DNA from: Naegleria lovaniensis | Taxonomy: Eukaryota > Heterolobosea > Eutetramitea > Acrasida > Naegleriidae | DNA: 64,000 bases | Direction: 5' to 3' | Assembly (NCBI RefSeq): GCF_003324165.1 | Contig: NW_025407850.1 | Location: 372,001-436,000, forward strand | Shown: piece by piece, positions 44,801 through 53,900 of the stretch | Layout of the letters: the number at the start of each line of letters is the position of its first letter | Numbering within the stretch: the first letter of the stretch is position 1 | Notes under the pieces: model-generated | Told to the model about the DNA's origin: nothing | Seen by the model: only the letters and a program-made list of their open reading frames with translations | Databases searched by the model: none | Program-made: the position numbers and the translations under genes

Positions 44801-47115
44801 TGAAAGAGAATCATCACTCCTCTGAACATCCAATGGCAGACTCTGCCAACTTGTTGGACCATATTGTCAAAATATTTTTAAGTTTTTTGAGAATCAATCA
44901 ACCTGAAGATGTTTCCATCAATGTTCTCATTTATCTCAAAACCTTCTTTGCAAGTAGCTATCGATATGTTTTTGATGAAGAAATGAATGCTCAATATCCA
45001 ACACTATTCTGTGAATGTTTAATGATGCATTGTAATTCTCCATTGTATGAAGTGAGACAACATGCCACAGCGTGTTTATACTTGTTGATTCGATACATGT
45101 ACATGATTAATTATAATACTATATTGAAACCACAAGTACTCACGACATTGGCACTTTCTAAAACTCTACAAAAATATGTTTCTTCAATTGTGAATATTGA
45201 TTATTTGAAGAGTGCGATTGATGCCATTGGAAAGTATGCTTCGATGGATCCTGATCCTCCATCAACATCAGCATCTTCTTTTTCTCATGATGCACAACAT
45301 TTAACAGTGAACAACAATTCAGATCCTCCGTCGAGTACTCGGAATGGCACCACCACCAAGCTCGAGGGTGCCAAATTGAATACCATCTTTACCAATCTTT
45401 CAAATATTGAACATGAAGTGAAATTGAGATCTAGTGTTCAAGACAAGTCATCATCATCAGAAGAATCAAACTTTGCTGAAGAAGTGAATTTACAAGTCTG
45501 TAAAAAACTTTTATCGCTACTACAGGACACGACAAGTGTGAAATCCACACTCGCTCTCGAAGACATTCACAAAACTGAAGATTTATTCTTGAGAATTTCC
45601 AATGTCTATACACGAATTCCAGAATTGAGATTTGTTTGGTTGAATCAACTTGCTGCCAATCATACCAAACATGGTCAATATTTAGAAGCAAGTCAATGCT
45701 ATTTAACCATACTTTCACTCGTTTTTGATCATTTAGAATCCACAAAATCTCCAATTCTAAATGGAATTCCAACTCAAAACTTGTCTGCCATTTCTCCACT
45801 CAAGAGAAGTTATCAAATGCATCATCACCACAAATCCTTGTTGAGTGATTGTTTCATTTCGAATCAAGCCATTGAATTCACAGAACATGGTATCATTGAT
45901 TTATTGGCAAAGACGATTGAAGCTTTAGAATTGGCAGAATTCTTTGAAACGTGTATTGTTTTAGAAAAATTATCCATTCCATTCCTTGAACGAGTGAATG
46001 ATTGGGAACGACTTGCCAATTCCTATCATCATTTACAAGATTTGTGTGATCGATTGAAAAAACCAGATCGATTAGAACCATACTATTACAAAATTGAATT
46101 GATGAACTTTCCCATCGATAAGGCACAGCCCAGTAGTAGTAGCAATAGTCGTCATGGTAGTCAAATTCATCCCAGTCATATTTACAAAATGCCCAAACTC
46201 TTTAAATTATTCAAAATGAACAAATGGGTTCAAGACAAGTTTGGTTCACCTTTCATGAATGATACCATTGAAGTGGTGAGTGGTGCCAAGAAGGTATCAG
46301 ATATTGATCCCAATAAGAAGTATATTTTCCTCACTCCTGTGAAACCTCTCACCAAGGAAATTAAACAATCCATGATTGGAAATCAGAAAATTTCCAAATA
46401 CGAAGGAAGTGTGAACATGTTTTACTATGAATCGGCTCATGGAAAGAAAACAGACCAAGTCACAGAAGCCTACAAAAAGAAAGTCATTATTACATGTGTG
46501 GATTCATTCCCTTGTATGAAAACACGATTATTAATCGAGTCAGAAAAGGAAATTATTTTAACACCCATCGAGTCAGCCATTGACAATATTGATTCACAAA
46601 TTTCAAAATTGAGAGATGCATTACAAATTCCTGGTCAGGATGAAGACATTGATATTTCACAAATTAAGATTGGAACTAGTATTGATCTTCAAAATTTACA
46701 ACTCGTTTTGCAAGGTTCCATCAAAGCAACGGTTCAGGGAGGTCCTGCTAGTATTGTTGAAGGATTTTTAAAGATGGATCAACGACCATTGTATCCCATT
46801 GATCATATTATTACATTGAATCGAAAATGTCATGTATTCTTGAAATTATGTGAAGAAGCTGTCAAAGTTGAAAATCAAATGATTGATAAGGCAACCGAAC
46901 GAGCATTCCATCAAGAAATGGAGAAGGCTCTCTTAGAAACTCAACAATTATTTGCACAACATTTAACACCCATTGATTATGAAAGATTTTACTCTCAAAT
47001 GTCTTCCAATCATCAAAACTATAATAATGAAGGAGATGAAAATGGTGATGTCTCAGGAATTAGAAATTTACGATTGGGTTTAAGTGAGGATCATGTCGAT
47101 GATGATTTGTTGTAA
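38860..47115 (+). CDS. Giant DOCK-type Rho GEF with ankyrin repeats
   Basis: A single 8.3-kb exon gives 2,751 residues from the ATG at 38860 (after an A run). A low-complexity N-terminus is followed by a beta-rich segment (~150-260) and two ankyrin repeats at ~270-360 (GQTVVHVAFKLAQFEVVKYLV, GQTPLDVAMA). The DHR-1 C2-like lipid-binding domain is at ~1065-1220 (YKNIVVRVSF, QPEFSEEFKC). A long helical region (~1240-2230) is interrupted by Thr- and Gly-rich runs and a coiled coil (~1605-1680). The DHR-2/DOCKER domain is at ~2230-2700 (RFVWLNQLAANHTKHGQYLEASQCY, then LQLVLQGSIKATVQGGPASI near its end), the part that exchanges GDP for GTP on Rac or Cdc42. Features resemble the zizimin/DOCK-C/D side. 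The ankyrin repeats are not part of known animal DOCK proteins. Confidence 0.93.
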   Translation: MIKNNNSLHRMSSSSPIPANALSTASPPSDIITGVGPFSSTNMNSSTTSPSALINGGDEPEDRKLKRLSYVMTDDNQTTSQMEDYDVDPLQTMEQNITSLHTIIDKLSMLFKPLQSSSSPNDHIMMGSSSNNLLMLSSSSAHNSFYGSNTSSLSIIKVEPQFGLLQSRTQVTIYFNSPIFNTSSNPTKPEERFKIVFGKQLIEPTINLSQPQTLSFFTPPPPPLTKDSSSTTSTSIANNSHEIKVLDLFHCQFITSNPTLLFTFLTDPKEEVLTDLEKVKALYNEKGVSWLSEKCYPKGQTVVHVAFKLAQFEVVKYLVTQSDQFDCLDQKDDHGQTPLDVAMAAKNYYFMTQIVEWLKTIVKQKIQIQQMQYTTTSSNQAVNMMNEPHSPQSLATSSTPTKRIVSPLALTNHHSETSNMNIHEHVSTPINAIEPPMTPSRASRAGGGGGGGFDGPTSSSSVPSCSPLSSRMSSNSEMSDDTNVNANTTTTTTNGTLMKHRSGHRRLFTSSAMPLVTKPNQSPAVVSTSAADQDETSTDEESDAVFTAGTPIRSIATLEEREEEAIANLIVKYRLDQYSEIYTNMLNRGDALLQKITKKLEMKDDYMEHTTTKKRKETMLVPLTRERSFLEEVQLERRANPFKPSIYYDEEVDDGYTESTLLLSQFFEDSAKNLPFHVLSTIQTMSSDFIIVTFKTLLDHKPKELVFNVDDLKSITYEMDVSDRIRKKIEKKPTSAITPSDEIDVSLVIPEKQKLLPMDGLQEPEFLLATFEEVFPCEDQQKVTKSNDDTKLLYSDFEWESSHIDPTSQYLFELKGFELDVNKKFEVPLEEAYFITVSLYTYTDKAYKKISEDVEFKIETHPKEEDTKVKAMFSVQKTMESKVVVLIKFYRKFRGELTETLNDLYTQKAEKVKQGEVKKFLTRNEKFATFPGIANTTSIFAWTAIHLNECLKKTEVNLTDCLYVLPLKCRSGDATLLDNYLDVYSSVDDRDAKPLMKKSLYGKMSFVLKELPNVPPIPRHYHPNSHELVVKLDSKHLRVQHIPNLENSLMTKLLPLSSEMIVYPKELNLVRKDYKNIVVRVSFCNEKEKNKPFPVFYSKFSRNPANRVTHRQTSVCVGNRQPEFSEEFKCILPCTLNGQHVFFFEFLNILHKESLILKNHREDVQRIGYATLRVLTDPKLNSTETVLDIYTERKEGNVIKTEKLEGSFTVQLYSRSIAFPTDENLSNFFLFLDNFQRKNTAKGARRERDFFEELTNRELITLLPGLCKVQQMSFAPVILNQLFLLYFDMSDEEVQNSIFCTIMDMVDKYRTEHRTIVPGWIKFQFTSVFPESMMTKLPIIASSVKYILEKPEYDSKVIKNVACLFSILLKAMVVHLDYVKNKLQDSNYDFDDHFYATINTITTKSFRGLLRRNILTTRPITIINTTVIYAQFLKILFTIIDKPYVMKLIASFVELLPLIIPNENEMDKKSKNTILECVANLQVLTYKEVFSYDNYLQLFIPESVENILKHDSTLPALDGTHFLFSSFVDVIIKNITSPIKEIRNNTSLIFREFLVKLLVQSKSSLFEDVPEIDDRIHLMTFEFVDKFLTILQDWRTEVDKSVNSNKMKMNDCKKRKIMIQQQLAAKKESQRSAKENSLANFQVDTLTKEIQILETNYKQFDSMINKTKEELKKDMKESFKEKRQLVACIFHILKNVDQRYLQRWIKESTSSKKIQFLQLMQLMLQSFEYQSEEYFKVFYEHYYNTQVKVKAKEENKTSMLLPDHSIVVHANSPSNTSNKSLTGMSSATTTTTPTSSSSSNSSSHQQATTTTTTTTTSSSTTPTSTMNSATTTTTTTTTTTSTTNSSTTNEPHEIIAGEIEEIPSPKTATAELVKAGTSLQKKKNTRGGGGGGGGGLLSRLVPGAARFVSSDQNLREDVKELRSHHSKSKLLELTDKTKSVKLETSSISNYVKKCVVIEQNWSREVSNYVFELLVFYVEYILKENHHSSEHPMADSANLLDHIVKIFLSFLRINQPEDVSINVLIYLKTFFASSYRYVFDEEMNAQYPTLFCECLMMHCNSPLYEVRQHATACLYLLIRYMYMINYNTILKPQVLTTLALSKTLQKYVSSIVNIDYLKSAIDAIGKYASMDPDPPSTSASSFSHDAQHLTVNNNSDPPSSTRNGTTTKLEGAKLNTIFTNLSNIEHEVKLRSSVQDKSSSSEESNFAEEVNLQVCKKLLSLLQDTTSVKSTLALEDIHKTEDLFLRISNVYTRIPELRFVWLNQLAANHTKHGQYLEASQCYLTILSLVFDHLESTKSPILNGIPTQNLSAISPLKRSYQMHHHHKSLLSDCFISNQAIEFTEHGIIDLLAKTIEALELAEFFETCIVLEKLSIPFLERVNDWERLANSYHHLQDLCDRLKKPDRLEPYYYKIELMNFPIDKAQPSSSSNSRHGSQIHPSHIYKMPKLFKLFKMNKWVQDKFGSPFMNDTIEVVSGAKKVSDIDPNKKYIFLTPVKPLTKEIKQSMIGNQKISKYEGSVNMFYYESAHGKKTDQVTEAYKKKVIITCVDSFPCMKTRLLIESEKEIILTPIESAIDNIDSQISKLRDALQIPGQDEDIDISQIKIGTSIDLQNLQLVLQGSIKATVQGGPASIVEGFLKMDQRPLYPIDHIITLNRKCHVFLKLCEEAVKVENQMIDKATERAFHQEMEKALLETQQLFAQHLTPIDYERFYSQMSSNHQNYNNEGDENGDVSGIRNLRLGLSEDHVDDDLL
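40194..40212. repeat. GGT microsatellite coding for poly-Gly
   Basis: A run of GGT codons within the DOCK-type gene, in frame, giving a Gly run in a disordered linker. Confidence 0.8.
44219..44400. repeat. ACA/ACT microsatellite coding for poly-Thr/Ser
   Basis: Interrupted ACA, ACT and ACC codon runs in the DOCK-type gene encode a Thr/Ser-rich spacer between the helical region and DHR-2. The variety of synonymous codons suggests age or selection for Thr rather than recent slippage alone. Confidence 0.85.
44516..44543. repeat. GGT/GGC microsatellite coding for poly-Gly
   Basis: Nine or so GGT/GGC codons in the DOCK-type gene, followed by an ordered LLSRLVPGAARF motif. Confidence 0.8.
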
Positions 47116-47164
47116 CTTTACATGCACTTAATTTCTCAGTTCCCATTAAAGTTCCTTGTTCACA

Positions 47165-48460
47165 ATGCGCAATAAAAAAGCTCAAAAAAAAATGTTGCTT
47201 CCGTCCAACAGCGTTGTGGACACTTCTTCTCCTGTCGCTTCTCATCACGATGATTACAAAGTTCATGATGGCAAATCCGATCATGGTGCAGTCTACAAAA
47301 TAGTAGTTCCGAAATGCTCTACTGAGAGAGTAAGGCCATGTATTAAGGGAATGTATATTTGGTGTCATGGATATCGACCTATTGGAATACCGTTAACAGC
47401 AGTTTTTGACTATTATGCAGAGCCTTATGCAACTCTTTTAAGAAGAGGTTTTATTTTAGCTTCCACCTCATATCGTAGAGAAGGATATATTTTGAAAGAT
47501 GCAGTGGACGACATTGATGAATTGAGACGATATATACTTGATCGTTTCATTTCTCCAAACGATTCGTCAGCACATGATTTTACTGTATTATTAGAAGCTG
47601 AGAGCATGGGAGGTGCTATTGTAACACTTCTGAATGAGAGATATTCTCGAAAGCAGTATCATGGAATTATTGCCACTGGAGCTGCTTTATTTATTCAAAA
47701 AGATCCTGTCGATGATCCTATTCAATTTTTGTACACACCTCATGTACCTCAAATTTACATTTGCAATTCTTCTGAGGTTTCCATTGTAAAAGAATATATT
47801 GAACAAGCAAAGAAGAAACAACAGCAAGGAGATTCGTCAATTGTCGTTCCGAATTTATTAACAGTTGAAAGAGAAGGACATTGTGAAGTATTTACTGAGG
47901 AAATTCAAATAGCGTTTTCTGCACTATTTGAATGGCTGAAAGACGATAGTTATTTTGATCGTTTGAATCAAGAGTCTCACGACATTACATTGTATACTTT
48001 AGAGATAGAAAGGGAGTTCAATAATCAAACTACTAACAAGTTACAAATTGTTTCAGAGATGATCAATTCACAACCAGTTCGAGGAGTATGGGTTTTAGTG
48101 GATGAAGTAACTCTGTACAATGAAGTGATCTTGCGAATTGGAAGAGAAGATTTTAGAAAATTATTTATTTATCCATACAATCAATTTACAGTTTATGTGT
48201 CCATGAACAGCAATAGCAATGAAAAGTTCTCTTTGGATAAGGCGAAAAAGTTTGAAATTCTCCATGCCTCTTATCCTTTTACAGGAATTTCCATGGATAC
48301 ATTGGTATCAAGTTTTAATGTTGACGACAATTTGGTGATACGAAGACACTTTACCGGAAATAACTTGAATGCAGCAGCGACAGAGATGGGTGTACAAATA
48401 TCTCATTGGGTGTTTATTTTAGAGAAAGCTGTAAGAAGAACCACACGATTAAATCAATAA
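47165..48460 (+). CDS. Alpha/beta hydrolase-like protein
   Basis: 431 residues from the ATG at 47165, only 49 bases after the DOCK stop. The first ~250 residues read like an alpha/beta hydrolase: IWCHGYRPIG (HG oxyanion region), GFILASTSYRREGY, the nucleophile elbow LEAESMGGAIV with Ser147, a candidate acidic region, and REGHCEVF with His239. The elbow has Ala where the usual GxSxG has its first Gly, but ESMGG is otherwise typical. The last ~180 residues are a separate region without a recognised fold (EFNNQTTNKLQIVSEM, VLVDEVTLYNEVIL). No signal peptide. Likely a cytosolic esterase, lipase or peptidase; substrate unknown. Confidence 0.75.
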   Translation: MRNKKAQKKMLLPSNSVVDTSSPVASHHDDYKVHDGKSDHGAVYKIVVPKCSTERVRPCIKGMYIWCHGYRPIGIPLTAVFDYYAEPYATLLRRGFILASTSYRREGYILKDAVDDIDELRRYILDRFISPNDSSAHDFTVLLEAESMGGAIVTLLNERYSRKQYHGIIATGAALFIQKDPVDDPIQFLYTPHVPQIYICNSSEVSIVKEYIEQAKKKQQQGDSSIVVPNLLTVEREGHCEVFTEEIQIAFSALFEWLKDDSYFDRLNQESHDITLYTLEIEREFNNQTTNKLQIVSEMINSQPVRGVWVLVDEVTLYNEVILRIGREDFRKLFIYPYNQFTVYVSMNSNSNEKFSLDKAKKFEILHASYPFTGISMDTLVSSFNVDDNLVIRRHFTGNNLNAAATEMGVQISHWVFILEKAVRRTTRLNQ

Positions 48461-48539
48461 TAATAAAACAGATATCTTTTTAATCTACAATTACAGCTTT
48501 GCTTGTTGGCTGTTTTCATGTTACCGATAAAAGAAAAAA

Positions 48540-49457
48540 ATGAGCACAGAGTCGAGATCGCACTGGCTTGTTTCCGAAGCCTTCAACATTGGTTGCTATC
48601 TGAATTTATCAAATTTAAAATCGTTCATGTTGGTATCAAAGAGTATTTATGATGAATTGAACGCACCTTCTTCAGACGATAAATTATGGAAATTTCATTA
48701 CGAGCGATTGAGTGTTTTGGACAAAAAGATTTCGGGAAGCTTACGTTCATCATCCAATAGTGATGAAAAGTTATTCAAAATTAAATTACAAAAACTAGTG
48801 TTGAGTATTAAATTTGATAAGATGAAATCCATTTTCTCGTCCAAAAAAGGGCAATACATTCTCTTGCAAGACGTAGAATTTCCATCCAATAGCAATAGTT
48901 TGGAAAGAAATTCGTTACAACTGGTGGATCATTTAAATAATTTTCTCTATTTTAATAATAAGAACAAGGGTCACGGAGATCGGATACTCAAGTGTTTTAT
49001 CACAATTGTTAGGGCATTGGTAGCAATGAGCGAGTATCATGACTCTCAAAAATTGATTACAATCTACCAAAAAGTTGTGAACAAATTTGTTTCCTTATTC
49101 TCTGCAGATTTTTATGGATCGATTGTTGATTTTACTCCAAAACACAAACTAAAATCAGCTACCAAAGCCAAGGCGTTGTCTCAGGTAATTGAATTAGAAA
49201 AGAAAATCGGAAGCGAGGTAATTGAGGCATTGCTACCTCTGGAGGAATCGGTTTCAGCCCTAAATAACTACAAGGCAGTTCTTTTTGTGAACTTTTTAGA
49301 GCTAGCTCAACAAAATTGTGAACAAGAAATCATAGAGTCCTGTTTATTGAATGTTATACAGCGGTGGAAGAAAAATTCAAACACCACCTTGAAAATTGTG
49401 AAGGATAAAATTTCAATTGATCACCCACAAGTCATTAGAAATGAGTTTGGTAATTGA
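48540..49457 (+). CDS. F-box-like helical protein
   Basis: Intronless, 305 residues, ATG after an A run. The first ~50 residues resemble an F-box (IGCYLNLSNLKSFMLVSKSIYDEL, then DKLWKFHYERL), with the typical Leu/Trp spacing and the LWK that follows F-boxes. The rest is helical and Lys/Ser-rich without repeats or a substrate-binding fold that I recognise. If real, it would bind Skp1. Its stop is 18 bases from the convergent neighbour. Confidence 0.6.
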   Translation: MSTESRSHWLVSEAFNIGCYLNLSNLKSFMLVSKSIYDELNAPSSDDKLWKFHYERLSVLDKKISGSLRSSSNSDEKLFKIKLQKLVLSIKFDKMKSIFSSKKGQYILLQDVEFPSNSNSLERNSLQLVDHLNNFLYFNNKNKGHGDRILKCFITIVRALVAMSEYHDSQKLITIYQKVVNKFVSLFSADFYGSIVDFTPKHKLKSATKAKALSQVIELEKKIGSEVIEALLPLEESVSALNNYKAVLFVNFLELAQQNCEQEIIESCLLNVIQRWKKNSNTTLKIVKDKISIDHPQVIRNEFGN

Positions 49458-49475
49458 CAGCAGCTGCCGGTACTA

Positions 49476-50446
49476 TCAACGAAATACATGTACTTTATTG
49501 TCGTCAAAATTACAAACATAAAGTTCTCTAGTATCATTATTCCAACATAAACCTTTCAGAGCTACACCTAACGATTGACTTCCAGTCGTTTCAAACTTTT
49601 TTAAGAATTTAAATTCATGCTTTCGAAACATTAATACTCTTCCTTTAGAGTCTGTAAGAATTAAATACTTGTCTTGGACATCAACAATTCCATTTGCGTT
49701 AGCTCCTCTGCACTTGAATTTGTTGCTTTTCAGTAGTTTCAACGTTATGTTTTCTGCGTCATTCCATGAAAATTGATAAATGGTGCAAATATCAACATTC
49801 TCATTGCTCATCCATAAATACCCATTTGCGAAATGTAGTCCACTACAAGAACTTTGTTGATAATTGTTTTTCATTGCATCAAGTACTGGTTTGAGATTTG
49901 TAGAATGTGAGCTCCTGTAATGGAATTGAAGACATGAATGTCATAATGAGATGCAACAAAAAGAAAGCCTGATTGAGCAGAAGTTTTTGAAAATGTCATT
50001 CCTTGAGTCACAAAAGTCCTTGAAATTTTCCAAATACATCCACTGATCAAGTATTGGTGAGTACATGAAAATAATAAAGTCTTTAGGTCGTATTTTCTAA
50101 ATTCCGAACAAAATGATACAGTTGTAATTACTAGTTGATCATCACAGCCTTCAGCATATTCAACACACAAATGGGCAGCATCTCCAATTTCTATTTGCAT
50201 TCTCAATTTATAGGTTCGGGAATCAATGAAATTCAGTCCGTGTTCATCACTCACAATTATACAATTAAATTGGCGAGAATATTTGACGTCGAATGGTTTC
50301 AGAAAATTGAGAGCGATGTTGTTCTCGGATGGTAATGTTTGATGGAGAATTAGCTTGAATTCTTTGTTTGATCGCATTTGTTGTTTCAACATATCGTACA
50401 GAGTGGTGTCATCACAAAAGTCATGGAGAACCACTTTGCTCAACAT
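49476..50446 (-). CDS. Beta-propeller-like (NHL/WD-type) orphan protein
   Basis: Two exons (50446-49887, 49851-49476) joined over a 35-nt intron with a GTACTT donor; the join turns two frames overlapping at ATGA into one continuous protein of 311 residues with phase 2 intact. The ATG at 50446 is used; the frame is open upstream only through a TTG. Repeating units of ~40-45 residues with hydrophobic strands (FLFVASHYDIHVFNSITGAHIL, GLHFANGYLWMSN, GLCWNNDTRELYVCNFDDNKVHVF) suggest blades of a propeller, but too few for a full seven-bladed ring; it may be a partial or divergent copy. Function unknown. Confidence 0.65.
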
Positions 50447-50549
50447 TTTTGAAAGCAATAACACGAAGGTTGGTGTTATATCCAATCACGTTCCACTGAA
50501 ATTCCTTGTATTTCATTGAAATTAGTAATGTCGATTACTTGATGTAAAG

Positions 50550-50621
50550 TCCCGTGTAGTCCAATGGTTAGGATACCTGGCTTTCACCCAGGAGGTCCGG
50601 GTTCGATTCCCGGCATGGGAG
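50550..50621 (+). tRNA. tRNA-Glu(TTC)
   Basis: A full cloverleaf without intron: acceptor stem TCCCGTG/CATGGGA (one G-T pair), D arm with GTTAGGATA, anticodon stem CCTGG/CCAGG with loop CTTTCAC (anticodon TTC, reads GAA and GAG), T arm CCGGG-TTCGATT-CCCGG. Discriminator G. It is close to the conserved eukaryotic tRNA-Glu. Confidence 0.97.
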
Positions 50622-50627
50622 CTCCAA

Positions 50628-50632
50628 TTTTT
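50628..50632 (+). terminator. Pol III terminator of tRNA-Glu
   Basis: Five T beginning seven bases after the mature 3' end of tRNA-Glu. Confidence 0.7.
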
Positions 50633-50927
50633 ATTTCTTTCGTCTTCAAAAATTGAAAAAAAAATTATAATTGGTGTCAGTTGTCGAAACCATCGATTAC
50701 CATTATCTTTTAAAAAAAAAATCAATTTTGACCGAGCACAGAGGGAACTCTGACAGCACCATAAAGCCCTTGCTTACAGTGTTGCATTGCGGATTTTGTT
50801 CCAGCATTTCCCATTTTCTTTTCCTATCTTGATATTTCAGTAATATTTCGCAAATTTTTATCGCTCATTGATGACATTGAGCATCCAACAACATCAAAGA
50901 AAGGGGAATGGCCGACCCACCTTTCCG
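50633..50927. other. Short region between tRNA-Glu and the subtilase gene
   Basis: About 295 bases with A runs (50657-50665, 50693-50701) and nothing recognised; probably the promoter and leader of the protease gene. A short ATG frame at 50908 ends after seven codons. Confidence 0.4.
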
Positions 50928-53900
50928 ATGACTAGAATCGTTCTCATCATGACATTCCTAGTAGCGATGCTAGTCATCTTTTCAACAAGTACACATCGAC
51001 CCATTCATCATTAGACAGAATTCTTTCCCGTTCAACTCGAAACACTGATTCCAATAATAATATTCATCTTGTTCATAACATTGATGATGATTTCATTGAT
51101 TTGAGTCATGACATTCTCTCTGATTTTGCTTTTACGGATTCTGCCAATTCCAAGCATACTATTGAAAAAGTACTTTCTGTTCACAACAAGTATTACAACA
51201 ATGATCAATTAACTCTCTCCAACAACCATCATCGGAAGAGTTCAACAATGAGCAGTACGAATGATGGTTCTTCTTCTCTCCCAACCACCACTACTTCGAC
51301 TTTCAAAGAAGAATCTGATCATATTCAACAACAACAACAACAACCCACTCCTCTTCCCATAGTGAATGAAATTCCACAACAATTTATTCTCAAATTTAAA
51401 GAATCGGTCAAGCTCACTGAAAAGATGAAACAAGAATTTGAAAAGTCCACATCCATTCAATTACTTCAATACATTCCAGATCATAGTTATTTAATTTATG
51501 TTACACCTTCTCAATTGAATCAATTGATTGCACAATCTCAACAACAATCATTCTCCAAAGGTGTATCCATGATCATTTCAAAGGTCATTCCACTCTCTCC
51601 ATCCATGAAAATTAATCCAACTTTGAAACATGATATGGAAAATGAACGAATCATTCGAGTGCCATGTCAGAATGGGAAGGGACATGTTGGTGGTAATGGT
51701 GGTGGTGTTATTGGTGGTAGCATTGGTGGTGGTTCATTGATTCATATTGCCTCATCATTGGTTCCATATCCATATTTGACGAATCAAGATACTCGTGAGA
51801 TTGCTCAACAAATTCGACAAGTCTGTGAAAGACAACATCACATGAATGTTCGATTTGTAAGATTAATTTCAAATCGTAAAATCATGTTGAGTGTACAATT
51901 ATGTTCTCGTTCAGAATTGAATACTTTGATTGATGTATTATCTCATCATCCAGCGGTGAATTGGATTGAAAGATTTGATATGGAACGTGATGGATTCATG
52001 CCAGAGAATTATCATGCTCGCTTATTGATTCAAGGTGGAAAGAGAGCACTTGTTACTGGTACCACTCTCAACTCGGCGGATCAAGTGGCTGATGGACCTT
52101 TTCATGCTGTTGGATTGACTGGAAAGAATCAAACAGTGGCCATCTCAGACTCTGGTCTCGATGTGGATCATTGTTTCTTTTATGATCCTCAGGTCAAGGT
52201 TCCAGTCATTCTCTCCTCAAATGCTCTTCTCAAAGAATCCAAAAGAAATGGACAACACCACTCTCAGATTGTCAATGACTTGGATGTCTTGATTCAAAAA
52301 TTACAAAAATCAACGACTACTACCAGTACTACTGGAACAACAACAAATACTGGTGGATCCATAACTGGAAAAGAACATCGTAAAATCAAAGCCTATGTCG
52401 CCTTTATGGACTCCAAAGATGGTGGCCATGGTCATGGTTCGCACACTTCAGGTATTCTCACTGGTCAATGTCTCTATCCTAAAAGTAACATTTGTAGACA
52501 CAATGGTCTCGCACACGATGCTAAACTTGTCTTTTTTGATGTTGGTTGTGATTTGGATGGTGGATGTTCATGTGACTCGTTCGATGCATGTCCATGTTAC
52601 ATGTATCCAGATTCAAAATGTCCAGGAGGAAACAAGTTAGTCACTCCCATTGATTTGTATAGTGGTATGTTTGAACCTCAATATGCTTTGGGTGCTCGAA
52701 TTTCATCCAATTCCTTAGGTGGTGCTATCGGATATGGTTACACTCAGAGCACTGCAGAAATTGATAAATTCCAATACGATCATGATGATTTCCTAGTGGT
52801 ATGGAGTGCTGGTAATTCTGGACACAAGGGCTACATGACACTCACTGGACCCACGAAACAAGCCAAAAATTCTCTCATTGTTGGAGCCTCTACCAATGTA
52901 CTCGAATCGTGGCAAGAAGCCTTACAACTTAGAAATTATACGGAACGCGCTCTTTTTTTACGAAAGAAATTCTCTAAAAAATTTTCATGTACCTGTGAAG
53001 CTAGTGGTAAAAAGAAGAGTGGTAGCAACAAGAGTGTCGTAAACAACCAAGTCGTTGAATTTAATACCTTCTCAGCTTCATGGTGTCATTTCGATGCATG
53101 CCGAAAGATTGAGAAGTTGACTTCTGAAGAAGCATGTGAGACCTTCATGGGTGGTGAAAAGTGTCAATTCCCTAAAAAGTACAAGATTTCACTCATGAAA
53201 AAGAAAGCCAATTTCAATGTTGCTTTTGCATGTAGCCAAAAATGTGCGCTCAAGAATTTACATTTACCTGAAATGCGATCACTCTTTGACTCGGAGAATT
53301 TGGCAGACTTTTCTTCACTCGGTCCAGCATTGGATGGTCGTATTAAGCCTGATGTTGTGAGTCCAGGCTATTTTGTCATTTCTACACAATCTCATTTTGG
53401 AGATGCTAAAGGAAAATGTTCTCTCGAGAATAGCAATGACGTGAAATTCAATTTGAAGGAAATGGCGGGAACATCCATGTCGACACCACTCGTTGCTGCT
53501 GCTGCTACGATTGTGCGGCAATATTTCACTGATGGATTCTATCCAAGTGGTAAGAGACCATCCAATGCTCAGGAATTGGCCAAATCCGAATATACCAACC
53601 CAAGTGCAGCATTGATTAAGGCTATATTGATTTCGAGTGCACGTGGAATGAAAGGCCTCGCCCGAGCCAAGGATTATTTTGATCATTTCAATCCTAAACA
53701 TCGAACCATCTTTGAAGGCTTTGGTTTGATTAATTTATCAAATACTTTGAAATTAGCTCCAGAGAGTGGTGTTGGACAGGCTACTACTACAAGTACTAGC
53801 ACCACTATGGATTTATTTGTTGTCGATCGTCAAGAAATTACCACCGATCTCGTTCATTCCTATAATTTCATTGTGGTTGATAACTCGACAGATTTGAGTA

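Noticed and set aside
49871-50485. Two genes overlapping by ATGA on the minus strand
   Set aside because: Better explained as one gene with a 35-nt intron; overlapping start-stop pairs are not expected in a eukaryotic nucleus.
50522-50725. Minus-strand frame across the tRNA
   Set aside because: Antisense to tRNA-Glu; translation of a tRNA complement.
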